Part shown: positions 1 to 10,440 of the stretch, one piece after another | How the letters are laid out: each line of letters opens with the position of its first letter | How positions within the stretch are numbered: position 1 is the first letter of the stretch | From: Cristatella mucedo | Taxonomy: Eukaryota; Bryozoa; Phylactolaemata; Cristatellidae | Reading direction: 5' to 3' | Length of the DNA stretch: 64,000 bases | Assembly: GCA_009760855.2 (NCBI GenBank) | Contig: WPIO01000035.1 | Span: 1,146,501 to 1,210,500, forward strand | Notes under the pieces: generated by a model | Database searches by the model: none | What the model was told of the DNA's origin: nothing | The model's input: only the letters and a program-made list of their open reading frames with translations | Made by a program: the position numbers and the translations under genes

Positions 1-224
1 TTACCGGGGCTCTTGGGTAACGGAAGTTGGCTGAGTAAGTCTTGGTGTTGGAGGCTTCCGGTCTCGCCGAGTTATGCACCTGGATGGGTGCAGGCGTGCT
101 CTGGCGATGCGGCCACGCACAGAAGGCAACGAGTGCCCAAGGTCCGAGTGGAGCTGGATAGCACGCTCGTTGTTGTGATTTGTATATTCCGCGTTCCCCG
201 TGTTGCGTGTTCGTGGCTCCCCCG

Positions 225-463
225 TGTGTTGGCGTCTTTCGGCGGAAGCTCTCGACTGTTGTGGACGTCGACTCTGACTAGCCAAGCAGTTACTCAGCTA
301 GCCGGATCTTTAAAGGCGTACGCTCGTACTGCTGGAGCGGAGTCGGTACAACCGCGGGACTTCGGAAGCCGACTGACGAACTAGCACGTTTGATTACTTC
401 GTCGTCTCGCACCCTTATAGCTTACTTTGTGTAGGATCCCCCTGTAGACTTGTTCAGTTCCCC
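225..463 (+). repeat. Left arm of a diverged inverted repeat
   Basis: This stretch reads, on the plus strand, much like the reverse complement of 1237-1482. Shared blocks include CGGAAGCTCT, GACGTCGACT, TACTCAGCTA, TCGGTACAAC and GAAGCCGACTGA, in the same order. Both arms end near CTGTAGAC..GTTCCCC. By eye the identity is about 75 percent. The arms enclose about 770 bases that contain a SINE. It could be two copies of one unknown repeat in opposite orientation or the ends of a foldback element. Bases 1-224 and 464-877 hold nothing else I recognise. Confidence 0.6.
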
Positions 464-877
464 TGCTGTTGTTGGCGCATGCGATATTATAATGAGGTCT
501 AACCTGACGGCCACTCGTCTTACCCTAGCTCAGCCGCATGGCGAGCGGCGGCGTGGCCTGAGCATGGCGGGGCTTGGCGGGAATGGCCTCTGACCTCTGG
601 AACTCGGCTACGCATTTGCATTTAGTCGTGCAGAATTGTAGGGGCGGAACAAAAATTCACGTCATCGGTTGTTTCCAATTTCATTACTTAATTAGTGAGC
701 TGATTCGTGGTTATTTTTTAATAAGCAGCACGCTTTATTCTCAAGGCTTCCGGAAGAAAATCCAATACTAAAGAAAGAAGTCGAAAGTTCTTCAATACTA
801 TATTAAGCCCCTCAGTTTTATTTCAAATTAAAGGAAATTTGGACGTAATGATTATAGCTGATTTAACAGCCTATTTT

Positions 878-1045
878 TTATAGCGACAAAAGAGCCTTTA
901 CGGTTATCACCACCGCCTGCAGCGGCAATACAGGATCACCCACCGCAGAATTCGAACCCACGACCAAGGGACTGAGGTCATGAAAAGCAACCCCCTTAAC
1001 TAGTGTGCTATCACAGTTCACTCGTAAGGTAATTACTTCATCTAA
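878..1045 (-). repeat. tRNA-derived SINE, copy 1
   Basis: Read on the minus strand it begins with a tRNA-like promoter region (TAGCACACTAGTTAAGG, A-box-like) and a B-box-like GGGTTCGAATTCT. The body contains GGCGGTGGTGATAACCG and the end is AGAGCC/CTTTTGTCGCTATA. The same unit recurs at 31495-31655 (minus) and 48490-48650 (plus), so it is dispersed. Polymerase III boxes plus a shared non-tRNA body define a tRNA-derived SINE. It is not a functional tRNA because the acceptor stem does not close. Confidence 0.75.
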
Positions 1046-1236
1046 GGTGGTGCATGTTGAATACTTACGTTGAAATACATGATTCGAGTTCACTGGTGCT
1101 GCCTTTTCCCGCTACAGCCCTCAACTATCTACGCCTGTTCTTGGTCGTTACGCGGGCCCTCCGGTAACAATGGTTCAAGGGTGATCGACCGGGTACACAG
1201 CACTTTAGATAATACACATGCATGCGCTAAGCAAAA

Positions 1237-1482
1237 GGGGAACTAGACAGGTCTACAGAGGGAATCCTACCAAGGTAAACTATAGGGGCACGAGAGGACG
1301 CCGTAAGCGCGGCAAACGTGGCAGCGGCTCAGTCGGCTTTCGCAGTCCAGCCGTTGTACCGATTCCGTCCCAACAGTACAAGCGTACGTCGTCCAAGAAC
1401 CGGGTAGCTGAGTACTCTGGGATAGCTGAAGTCGACGTCTACCACAATAGAGAGCTTCCGCCCAAAGAGAGCGAGCACGCCG
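1237..1482 (-). repeat. Right arm of a diverged inverted repeat
   Basis: This is the partner of 225-463 in opposite orientation. Its short open frames on both strands are not conserved between the two arms, so I do not read it as coding. Bases 1483-1904 hold nothing recognisable. Confidence 0.6.
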
Positions 1483-1904
1483 TCCCAAGTTCCGGTCCTC
1501 GGGCCTCTGGTAGCTGACCCCAGGCTTTGCCCTTCCGGGGCAGGGCGACGCCCAGCCTGACATATCGAATGTCAGTGGCTCCGCCTACACTAAGGTACAC
1601 TGTTAAAGGGAAATCTACGCTAAATCTATGCTACAAAGTACAGGTCAAAAAATGGTCACTTATTTCTAATAAATGTGTTAGCACTGGCTTTTAAGGCATT
1701 GAGCAACACTAAGTAATAGCTGGATATTAAATACCCTAGAGCATTATCAATCTAAATAAAAATAATTTGTCTCACCATTTAGTTATTGTGTGATAAGGAA
1801 ATAAATCGTCATTGAAGACAAACTAGACAATGTCCTTTGTTATTAGCGGACCTTCAACTTTGGAATTCAGGTGCATAGTATTGTCCCAGCTCCATGCTGA
1901 CGGT

Positions 1905-2210
1905 TCTAAAATCACAAAAAGAGCGAATAGGCGCAAAAACTTAAAGACACACATATTTAGGACAGTATTTAGTGGGTTCCTGTGATTCCTCCTTCATGTG
2001 CTTATGCGTGCTGACACTGCATGCTGCCACTAACCACATTTGCATGCTGACCCAGTGCATGTCACCCCTAACCATGTTATTCATGTTTATCAAGCATGAT
2101 ATTACTCACCATTCAATCACGCTTACCTTTGCAGCAAATGTGAAGCGCCTAGAAAGAGATTGAGTTCTGTGCGGGCGCTTTATCAAGTGCATTATTATTA
2201 TTATTATAAG
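1905..2210 (+). mobile_element. LINE family A, 3' end fragment
   Basis: This is a 5'-truncated copy of the CR1/L2-like family A. It holds the last codons of the reverse transcriptase frame (homologous to the AAAAGAACTTAAAA region in other copies), then the family's 3' untranslated region with GCATGCTGACCC and CATGTCACCCCTAACCATG. It closes with the stem-loop AAGCGCC...GGCGCTT and a short (ATT)n run. The mirrored organisation at more than ten sites in the window supports the call. Confidence 0.85.
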
Positions 2211-3225
2211 AAAAGGAAAAAAAGACAAAAAAACAACGTCAACACTGACCGATTATTGGTATGCATTCGACAGCTTAGATCTACCACCAGTCAGTTTAGT
2301 TCAGTTCGTCCATCCAGTCTCCGATACAAATCAACGTATAGCTTTCCCCTAACTTCAAAATATTGAAGTTTCATGCCGTCTAAGTTGACTCATTTCAGCA
2401 TTTGCCGCCGCTAAGCTATCTCGCAAGTCCTTATTTTCATCGCTAGAAGCAGTCTACACATGCTAACAAAAACCATCTTCAGAGAGATCGTTGACAGCAA
2501 TCGATCCAATTTAGAGGAATCTAATGTTACTAAAAAAAAAATCCAGTTGCCAGCTCTTCAACTATGCTAAAAAAGATATTTTCAATCACGAATAAATAAA
2601 ACACGCCAGAGATACACGCATGAGAGTGTGTATGCAGGCTCCGGGGCTGTGAGCAGCAGAGGCCACAAGCGAGCTTTCAATTTGCTGTGCAAAAATAATG
2701 GCTGCTTGGTTAGGAAGCGGCCAACTTTTAACCAGCCAGTTAGTTTCTGTAAACAATTTTATTTATGAAAGTTAATGTCATGCGAAGTATCTCCATCTGT
2801 AGCTCCAAGCACCGTCTTGGCAGACAGTCTGTAATCTTAGAATATGATCAAATGTAATGGCTAGCTGTGGAAGCGGTATTCTGAGCGAAACTTTCAATTT
2901 TTAAGGAATCTACAAGCTCATAGAATACATACGTTTGAAGTGGAAGATCATGCATACTAAGAACTATCTGTTAGATCCCCAAAATGTCCCTTGGTTGGGG
3001 TTTTACCTGGCAGCGCCCAATGAGACGATTAGGGTCAAAATTTGAATTTCTAGCAAAAATATGAGATTAAAATATGGTCTTTTAGTACCTAGGCACGGCA
3101 TTAGCACGAGGAAATTTATATGACCTAAGAAAATCATCGCAAACATACCAGTAATTCAGAAATTTAGTTGAGAGCATTTTGGAATTCCTTATCAAACGTA
3201 CTCTTATTAGTCGTAGTGAGCTTAC
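2211..3225. other. No recognisable feature
   Basis: AT-rich DNA. I see no exon with paired splice sites and no repeat shared with other parts of the window. Confidence 0.5.
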
Positions 3226-3270
3226 ATGAACGTGAACGAAACCGGGATAGCTCAGTGAGGCCGGATCCAT
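3226..3270 (+). repeat. 45-bp unit duplicated inside the nearby hAT element
   Basis: This 45-base unit matches 3834-3878 at 41 of 45 positions, starting ATGAACGTGAACGAAAC and ending GGCCGGATCCAT. The second copy lies inside the hAT-like element at 3578-3965. This copy may be a remnant of a second, decayed member of the same element family, or the source of captured DNA. Confidence 0.7.
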
Positions 3271-3577
3271 TCACGAACTTGGTTAAACAACTACACCAGC
3301 TTCAGTAAGAAAAAAACTGCTCGGAATTTATTTCGTGCGTAGCTTTTCAGAATCCAATGAGGGTACGAATAAACTTTACAGTGAGTACAGTCTGTAGCCT
3401 TCTCGTTGAGGGTCATTTCGGCGGGAATGTGCCACCGCTAAACCCACCCGCCTCAGTAAGATTGACGAGCCTTCCCTCGGAAATACAATTAGCCAGGCTG
3501 CCTTTTCTAGCCTCATATCTCCATAGATTGATATTGCACTGAGGCGAACGACTAGCTGCCAGATTAATTCGCTAGAT

Positions 3578-3965
3578 CAGGGGTCGGCAAAGGTTTCGGA
3601 CTAATAGGCTATTTCAGAAGGTCAAGAAGGCACACTAGGCCGGAAAAACCACGCCCACTCCACCAGACCGCCAGAGTGGGCGTGGCGAGACCAGCAAACA
3701 ATCACTCACAAAAGACGAACGGACGTGCACGGCAACTATAGAGGTAGGCGTATATAATCCCTCCCCGGTCAAGTGTTTCCGGCTCATGCTCTAAAAATAA
3801 ACACGGGCCACTACTTGAGCGGCAACAGCAGTAATGAACGTGAACGAAACTGGGACAGCTCAATTAGGCCGGATCCATCAATAAATAACTAGGGGGGCCG
3901 CTAGGCCGGACTGGAGCACTAGCCAGGCCGGATGTGGCACGAGGGCCGGAGTTTGCCGACCTCTG
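3578..3965. mobile_element. Non-autonomous hAT-like element with target-site duplication
   Basis: The element is about 388 bases long. The left end is CAGGGGTCGGCAAAG and the right end GTTTGCCGACCTCTG, which are inverted repeats of each other over about 13 bases with one mismatch. CAG(G/T)GGTCGGCAA is a terminus typical of hAT transposons. The flanks are CGCTAGAT (3570-3577) and CGCTAGAG (3966-3973), an 8-base target duplication with one difference, the length expected for hAT. There is no transposase frame inside. The interior repeats the word GGCCGGA several times. Confidence 0.88.
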
Positions 3966-3973
3966 CGCTAGAG

Positions 3974-6900
3974 TATCAAGCATTTAGGAGCTTTGGGCCA
4001 TTATCCAGAATGTCTACTCAGCTGCCAACAAGGAAAAAGTTCGCTGTGCTGAAGGCGAGCTAAGTGTTTGGACCGACGAATAATTAAAACCGCATTGCCT
4101 TCAGTAGGTGGCAACCGCAGCCAGTGACGAATTTACACTGCAGTGTTACATTCCGTAAGTTGAAGAGAGTGTTACTAGCTTCGTTCTTTGTATAGCATGC
4201 CGTTATAATTCACTCTTTCTCTCTCTTCTCTCACGCTCTGTGACGTACCCGTCTGTCCGACTCTGTTGGTGGATGCGAAGATGCCTCTAAATTTAAACAA
4301 ATAGTTCTAAGCACGATCACCTGTTTTATCTGTAAACCAAATAAACCAGCCACATGTCCTCTTTGTTAAGTGATGGCCAGTGGTTTCAGGTCAATCAAAT
4401 AAGTACAGTGCATTGAAAGAATTCTTACTCTGACCAGGAGAATTTAGAGAGCGTAATCAAGCGGTACTCAATTTATCAGCAATCCTTGCGACAACTTTCT
4501 CCATTCACACCAAGCTGAACTGCTATAGAGCGCAGGCGGCAGTTCGTCGTCTCTCAGGTCTTCGCAGCATTATTACTTTGCAGTGAGCATAAAATTGATG
4601 TTTGCAGCACATTATGACTTTGAGCGTCAATGTCATTTGACTCGAAACAAGTTCTATGGTAATTTCGATCGGCGATGCCTTTCTCTCCTGTAGAAGCCCT
4701 CATTTTATTTCCAGCCAATCATAGCTGCGATTTATGTCTACTTACTTTCTTGACTTAAAAGAATGCAGAACTGCTTCTGAATTGTTCAGTCCTGTATGCA
4801 ATTATTTGGCTAGCGTCTAAGGTACTTAAAGCCACAAAAGTCTTTGGGTCCTTTTGAAAAGCCTTTCGCGTAATAAGGACCCCGTCCTTAATAGCTTTAC
4901 TTTGCTGCGCAAGAGGAGTAAGCTTGCACGTTAGGATTTATTAACAAAATAAAGTTCTGTGAAAATCCATAGACGATTTTATGCATGCCTACCCTAACCG
5001 CCGGGTTTGGAATTTTAGTAAATCATACGTTTGGACTAATAAAGATGCCTGCGAGCAATGCACTCGTACAAAGGTTAAATAACACTCGCACAAAGGCTGA
5101 ATAGCACTCGCTTGACATCCGTATGATGTGAAAATTATTACGTCAATCAAAAATCTCAGAGAAATATTGATCCGATTCATTCGTGGTCAGTATAGGACGG
5201 ATTGGAAAATCCGTCGTGCAGAAAAGAGAAGCGCTGCTGCCCGTTGTACCTGCTGCACCATCTACAAACAGAAAGCAGCGTGCTAGCTCGACCCCCGACG
5301 CTAGGGCCAACGCCGGCTTTCCGAAGACGCAATTCCAGCCCATCTCAGGACCGTGTCACCTATTGGTGATCGAGATGAAGAGGAGACGCCTAAAAAGACA
5401 ACTGTTAAGAAGCTGAGCAAACATCTTTGGAAATAACTAATGTATAAGGTCTGGCCAGGTGGCAAAGCCTAATGTTGATCCCTGCAGTTGAAGTTTGTCT
5501 TAGGTTTCATTTATTACCCCGAATGCGGAAGGAGCTATTTGATATTCGGGGCATTGAAATGTGCATTTTAAATTGTTCGGATTTTAAAAGTCTTGGGATT
5601 ATTAGTAGTTCAGTACTTAAAATGATTTTTGAAGCGGTTATCTCGCGGCCAGCGATTAAGATCGTTTAAAAAGCCGGTTTACGTGTTTATTGGTGCAACA
5701 GCTAGGACTCATTTGCTAAGCTTGGAGCTGCCAGATTCAAATACATTTTTTCAGCTGCATTTGTATTAGTGTTAGTGTCCACGCATTCCTAACGATAGAA
5801 CTCATTAACACAGTGTTTTTCGTGCATACGGAGCATTATTACCAAATTTCCTAAGCCTCAAATGTATAGACAATTTCCAGCGAGCCTTAATCACTGCGAC
5901 GAAGTTGTTCTCGCTCGCTTTCTCCTTACTAGTGAGCTTGTCGGAGAATTCATTCAACTCAAGGATATTTCTTTTTACGTTATCCTAAGAGGACTAGCAC
6001 ATTGACTTTGGCCTTAGACAGCTTAGTGAATAATGTTTGAAGGTACCTGCAAGTTGCTGACTCTTTATTTAGATGTGTGGAAAGTCGTTTCACTTGGCCG
6101 ATTTCGATGTGCAGTGAGGCCAAAAGCACCTCAATGGTTCATCAGAAGCTTACACTTGCATCGCTAATCCACACAGAGAACTCAGTCAGCCATGACCTGC
6201 CACGCCTTGTAATAGGTACACGGCGGTCCCTGCTGTCCAAAAGGCAAAGATAGATTAAAACTTGATAAAAACCCTTTAGGACCTTTTAGGATTGCCGCAA
6301 TTTTGATGTCTTCTATGACCTTTTAGCCGAACTCTTCGTACCTCAAGGTGTCCAGAAAGATCTAGACAGTAAAATACTCAATGAGTTGTAGCCCAGTGAG
6401 CCAGAGCAAGAGACCGATACTAAAGAAATGCGTTCAAGAAATACTTGTTGTGATTGCCTTAATAAATTAGCCTCAGACGCTACAGAGTGTATCTGAAAAA
6501 TTCTTTAAGCCTCTTGATACCATCTCAGGAAACGCAGAGAAGTATTCAGTAAGGCAGATGGGTTTAAGGTGAACTGGTTATAAACACGCGCCTTCACTAC
6601 TTTATTAGAGGTCATAAATAAAACCAGACGCATAAGAAACCATACGTTTTAAAGTTTTTTTTAAGATTTGATCAAGTTATTGTAATTGGGTAAGGAGAAT
6701 ATATTTATATAAGAAATTAATTTTTAATTGTACACGAGAAGTTTGACCGTAGCTGTGTCTGCAGAGATATATAAGGTTCTTAAATTTCAAATGGATCGCT
6801 GTCTTGGCTACAACGGAATTCTTTTTGTGAGTAATATTTAATCTGCCGAAATATTTGACCCAGAAACAAGGAAAAACGTACTAAAATGTAGAAATTCACG

Positions 6901-7203
6901 AGCAAAGATGCAATGCAATAAAAAACTTTACAAAGTGAATTATTTGGGCAGTAAAAGCAAATACGCAGATACAGACGTGGGCTCATCAAGCAAAATTATT
7001 CTACGATCAAAGACGGTCTAAGCTAGCAGCTAGGTATATGTTAGCGTGCAACATGACGATATAGATAAAAAATTTGAACTTTCCAGAATATGGCAAGATC
7101 GTTTGATTTAGTTTCTTAAGCAATAAACGTAATAGAAACTCCAAGTTAAATAATATGATTTTTTGAAATGCTTATAATACAGTTCGGCTTAATATATGTT
7201 TAC
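3974..7203. other. Intergenic DNA, nothing recognised
   Basis: Over 3 kb of AT-rich sequence with only short random frames. There is a pyrimidine-rich patch near 4205-4235. No frame has convincing splice sites or homology that I recognise. Confidence 0.5.
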
Positions 7204-7285
7204 CTTCTTCGAAGAGCGAAAAGAACCAGGGTAGCTACTATGATGAAACAAGCCGTTCCAGTAATAGCTCCAATTAGCAGCAGCT
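7204..7285 (-). CDS. Transmembrane exon, candidate anchor of the mucin-like gene
   Basis: On the minus strand a polypyrimidine tract and acceptor (TTACTTTTTTTTAG) precede the exon, and a good donor (AAG/GTAAAC) follows it. The exon is 82 bases, phase 1 in and phase 2 out. It encodes LLLIGAITGTACFIIVAT followed by LVLFALRR: one hydrophobic helix of about 22 residues ending in arginines, as in a type I membrane protein. The mucin-like exon at 12.4-15.3 kb has two possible donors that both leave phase 1 with a G, giving GAG (Glu) at the junction. I infer this exon anchors that protein. A cytoplasmic exon should follow below 7204; I did not find it. The frame could instead belong to an unrelated gene. 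Confidence 0.5.
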
Positions 7286-7604
7286 CTAAAAAAAAGTAAA
7301 TACTTATAACCCGGTGCACCTTACACGAGTATATAAATAGACTGTTGCGTTTGCGATGCAAACATATAATCAGTCGTTCACTGATACGAAGTGGTTCATT
7401 CACCGGTTGGTCAATAGGAGTGACAGTTTTAGTTTGTACCGGCAATATGCTATCCCAGAAAATAAACTGATTTATCGTTACGCTGCTTTTCAAAAATGCG
7501 TTGCTTAATTCCGGTAGTGTCAAGCATATATGTTTCCCTACTTTGATACCTACTGCTTCATTAAAGTTCCTGTAATGCTCATCACTTACGCAATCACCTT
7601 ACGG

Positions 7605-7770
7605 TCACGCCAAGCCAGTTTGACCCAGTGGTTAAGGTGCTCGCCGCGACCAAGGTCTGACCGAGTTTGTGGGCTCGAGCCCTGTGGCATATATGAAGCG
7701 CCTGAATAGAGATTAAGTTATCTTCGAGTGCTATACAAATGAATTATATTAATAATATATTAACTTTCTT
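7605..7770 (+). repeat. tRNA-derived SINE with a LINE family A tail
   Basis: The head has an A box (TGACCCAGTGGTTAAGG) at 7621 and a B box (GGGCTCGAGCCC) near 7670, at tRNA-like spacing. After GTGGCA the sequence switches to the 3' end of LINE family A: ATGAAGCGCCTGAATAGAG, then a diverged second stem half (CGAGTGCTATACAAATG), then an AT-rich TTAATAATA end. A SINE whose tail copies the LINE's 3' end is the classic arrangement for borrowing that LINE's reverse transcriptase. Confidence 0.78.
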
Positions 7771-8154
7771 TTTTTCTAGCAACGCGTCTGAGTATCAAAT
7801 CACATATTTTCTAGGTCTCTATCTAGTTTTACTAGGTAGTGTAATTTATTTCTTCAGGAAAAACTTTGCTTTCTTCAGCAATTAGGAATTTATATGTCGA
7901 AAATCTTGCTTAACCTGACCGCGAAGCTATATTGAACAAACTTCATCCTCGACAGGATCACAAATTGAGGCCCTCTGACTACTGACTGAACGAGGAAGGT
8001 ATCATCAAACTATCGTCTGTGAATTTATGAACATATAAGTAGCTTTTCAGATGAACGAGCCATATATCACACGTATTTTTTTCAGAAGTGTGCGCATTAA
8101 AAATTTGAAAAGCGCTAATGTGATATCCCTAAACAAATCAAAGCACCAACTTAC

Positions 8155-8235
8155 TAAAATTGCTAATACTACTGCCGGCCACAATAAAATGACGGAACTA
8201 ACCATGCGACGTATATCCTCTTCGTTCTTCACTAT
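8155..8235 (-). CDS. Candidate exon coding a membrane helix
   Basis: The minus strand has a strong acceptor (TTATTTTACTTGCAG) and a consensus donor (TTA/GTAAGT) around an 81-base segment. Only phase 0 is open through it; the other two phases hit a stop. It reads IVKNEEDIRRM then VSSVILLWPAVVLAIL, a charged stretch followed by a hydrophobic one. I do not recognise the family. Its phase does not fit either the mucin-like exon upstream or the membrane exon at 7204-7285, so it is an alternative exon, a separate gene, or chance. Confidence 0.35.
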
Positions 8236-9109
8236 CTGCAAGTAAAATAACGCAGATAATTAATTACCAGCGAGCGCCGAATATAGGGCAACTTTTATAC
8301 GTCATGTTTAATGCATACCAAGTATTGTAATAATTATTCTATTATTATTATTATTACCATTACCATTATCCAAATGGGATTTAAAATGGATCGTGCATTT
8401 TGTCTCTCAGGGGTCGCTTTTCGAAAGGACCTTAGAGGGATATTTAAGAGAGAGCGAATTAATAGCATAATGGTCCCAGCATAAAAACTTGCTAAAAAAA
8501 AAGCAGGACAGGTCTCCAAAACGATCCGCTTGATTCATCCGAATGCACGAGTTTAGAGAGACCGGCGAAGGTGAAGGTGAGCTGGCTTTGGGATAGAGAA
8601 TATGGAATGGCATGAGCAGCGACTCTTTCTTTGTCAGCTGGCGTAGTGCGCTTCTTTTTCTTTCGAACTGCTCACCTTCTCGTCAGAGGTTTATTCATTC
8701 TTCTATTATATGATCAAAATCCGGCACTCCGTCGCCCGTTATCTTAGCGTGTATGCATCAATTGTCACTGCATAAGAAGTAAACTCTGAAAATTAATCGA
8801 TAAAAGTGTCAAGTGGGACCCGAGGCTACTCTTATGAACTACTGCTGCCTTGTTCCGGCTGATTTTAATTCAGTTCACAATATTAACGAAAGCTACTTTC
8901 TTATGGCGATCTGTAAGTGGACGCGTCGATTAAAAAGCTGAAGCAGGGCTTATCCGAAATATGCAGACATCCTCCCACCCAACAAACCACGTTTAGTTCT
9001 CCAGTAACACTAGCATAAATCAGCTTGGCTATGTATTTTTTAGACCAATTCCTTTCATTACACCGAGCAAGTAAAGTACACGACTATGTAGAGGCACATC
9101 CCACCACCA
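8236..9109. other. No recognisable feature
   Basis: AT-rich sequence with a short ATT run near 8336-8360. I see no gene. Confidence 0.5.
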
Positions 9110-10440
9110 ATGACAAGAATACTATCGATCACCAAGTCCTTCTTGAGCGCCTCTCATCTCATCTGGGCATTACTGGCACTGCACTGCAATGATTCAGTTC
9201 CTATCTCAGTGGGAGACTCCAGAGTATTGATATACATGAACAAAGATCATCCGAGGAACCACTCAAGTACGGGGTACCTCAGGGCTCTGTGCTCGGTCCG
9301 CTTCTTTTCAGAATTTATACTCTCCCTCCTGCCGATGTGATCGCCAAGCACAATCTATGCTTTCAATTCTAAGAAGATGATACTCAGTGGTACCTTTGCT
9401 CTGATCCCTCCCAGCCCTTCAGCCCGTCGAATGCTCTTAACTCCCTTGCTGCATGTATTGATGAATTTTTAAATGGATGGCAGCAAACTTTCTTAAATTG
9501 AATGATGATAAAAACCAACTTACTAGTTATGGCCAAACCAAGAGTGATTCAGAAATTGGAAAAGTTTAACGCTCGCAATCGGCTCTGCTAGCACATATCC
9601 TGTTGCATCTGCACAAAATCAAGATGACCTGTTTCAAGATGACCTTTCATTAGACGACCACATCAGCTCCACAATCAAGTCTGCATACTTTCAGCTACAT
9701 AACCTTGCAAGAATTCTGGATTGCGTAGACAGGAATATAATATCTAAAGTGGCCCATGCATTTGCGACATCCCGTCTCAACTTCTATAACTTACTGCGTG
9801 CTGGCCTAAAGGCATGTGCAATCAAGCACTTACAGCTGGTGCAAATCTCTGCAGCTAGGCTGATCTGCCTTGAGCGTCACAGTTGCCACATCTCACCACT
9901 TCTCACCGACCTGCCCTGACTCCCAGTCAAGCGACGCATCGCCTTCAAGGTTTTGTCACTCACTTTCAGGTTTCTTTATTCTTTGGCTCTAACCTACCTT
10001 TCAAATTTACTCCCCCACCACGCTAATCATCGTACCACTCACTTTCGGAATACAATCATTTACCAATACCTCATATGAACCTCAAATCCTTAACCGTGGC
10101 TTTAGTTCGTATGCTCCCAAAGCCTGGAAGTCACTTCGACTTGCGTCGCAACATCCCCTGACTTGATCACATTTAAAAAGAAACTGAAAGCGCATCCATT
10201 AATCACCGCATATAGTGGGCCCGTGTGATTCGTCCCTTACGAGCTAATGCAAGCTGACACTAACCATACTTGCATGTCGACCCTGTGCATTTCACGCCTA
10301 ACCGTGTTATTTTTGTTGTTTATTGAGCATGCTAGTACTAAAGATTCGATCGTGCTTCCTTTGCAGCTAACGTAAAGTGACTAGAAAGAGATTGAGTTCT
10401 CTGAGGGCGCTATATCAAATGCTTCATTATTATTCTTATA
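9110..10440 (+). mobile_element. LINE family A, long degenerate copy
   Basis: This copy retains part of the reverse transcriptase palm. [14 protein letters not shown] is readable near 9270, and the YADD box is damaged (a stop, then EDDTQWYL) near 9365. The domain's C-terminal part follows (RLNFYNLLRAGL-like near 9780, and a PRTNLKS-related stretch near 10075), then the 3' untranslated region and stem-loop at about 10378-10425 with a short ATT end. Several stops and frameshifts make it inactive. The class of RT ending (SRLDFCNSL...LADLHWLPV in better copies) is that of CR1/L2 non-LTR elements. Confidence 0.88.
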
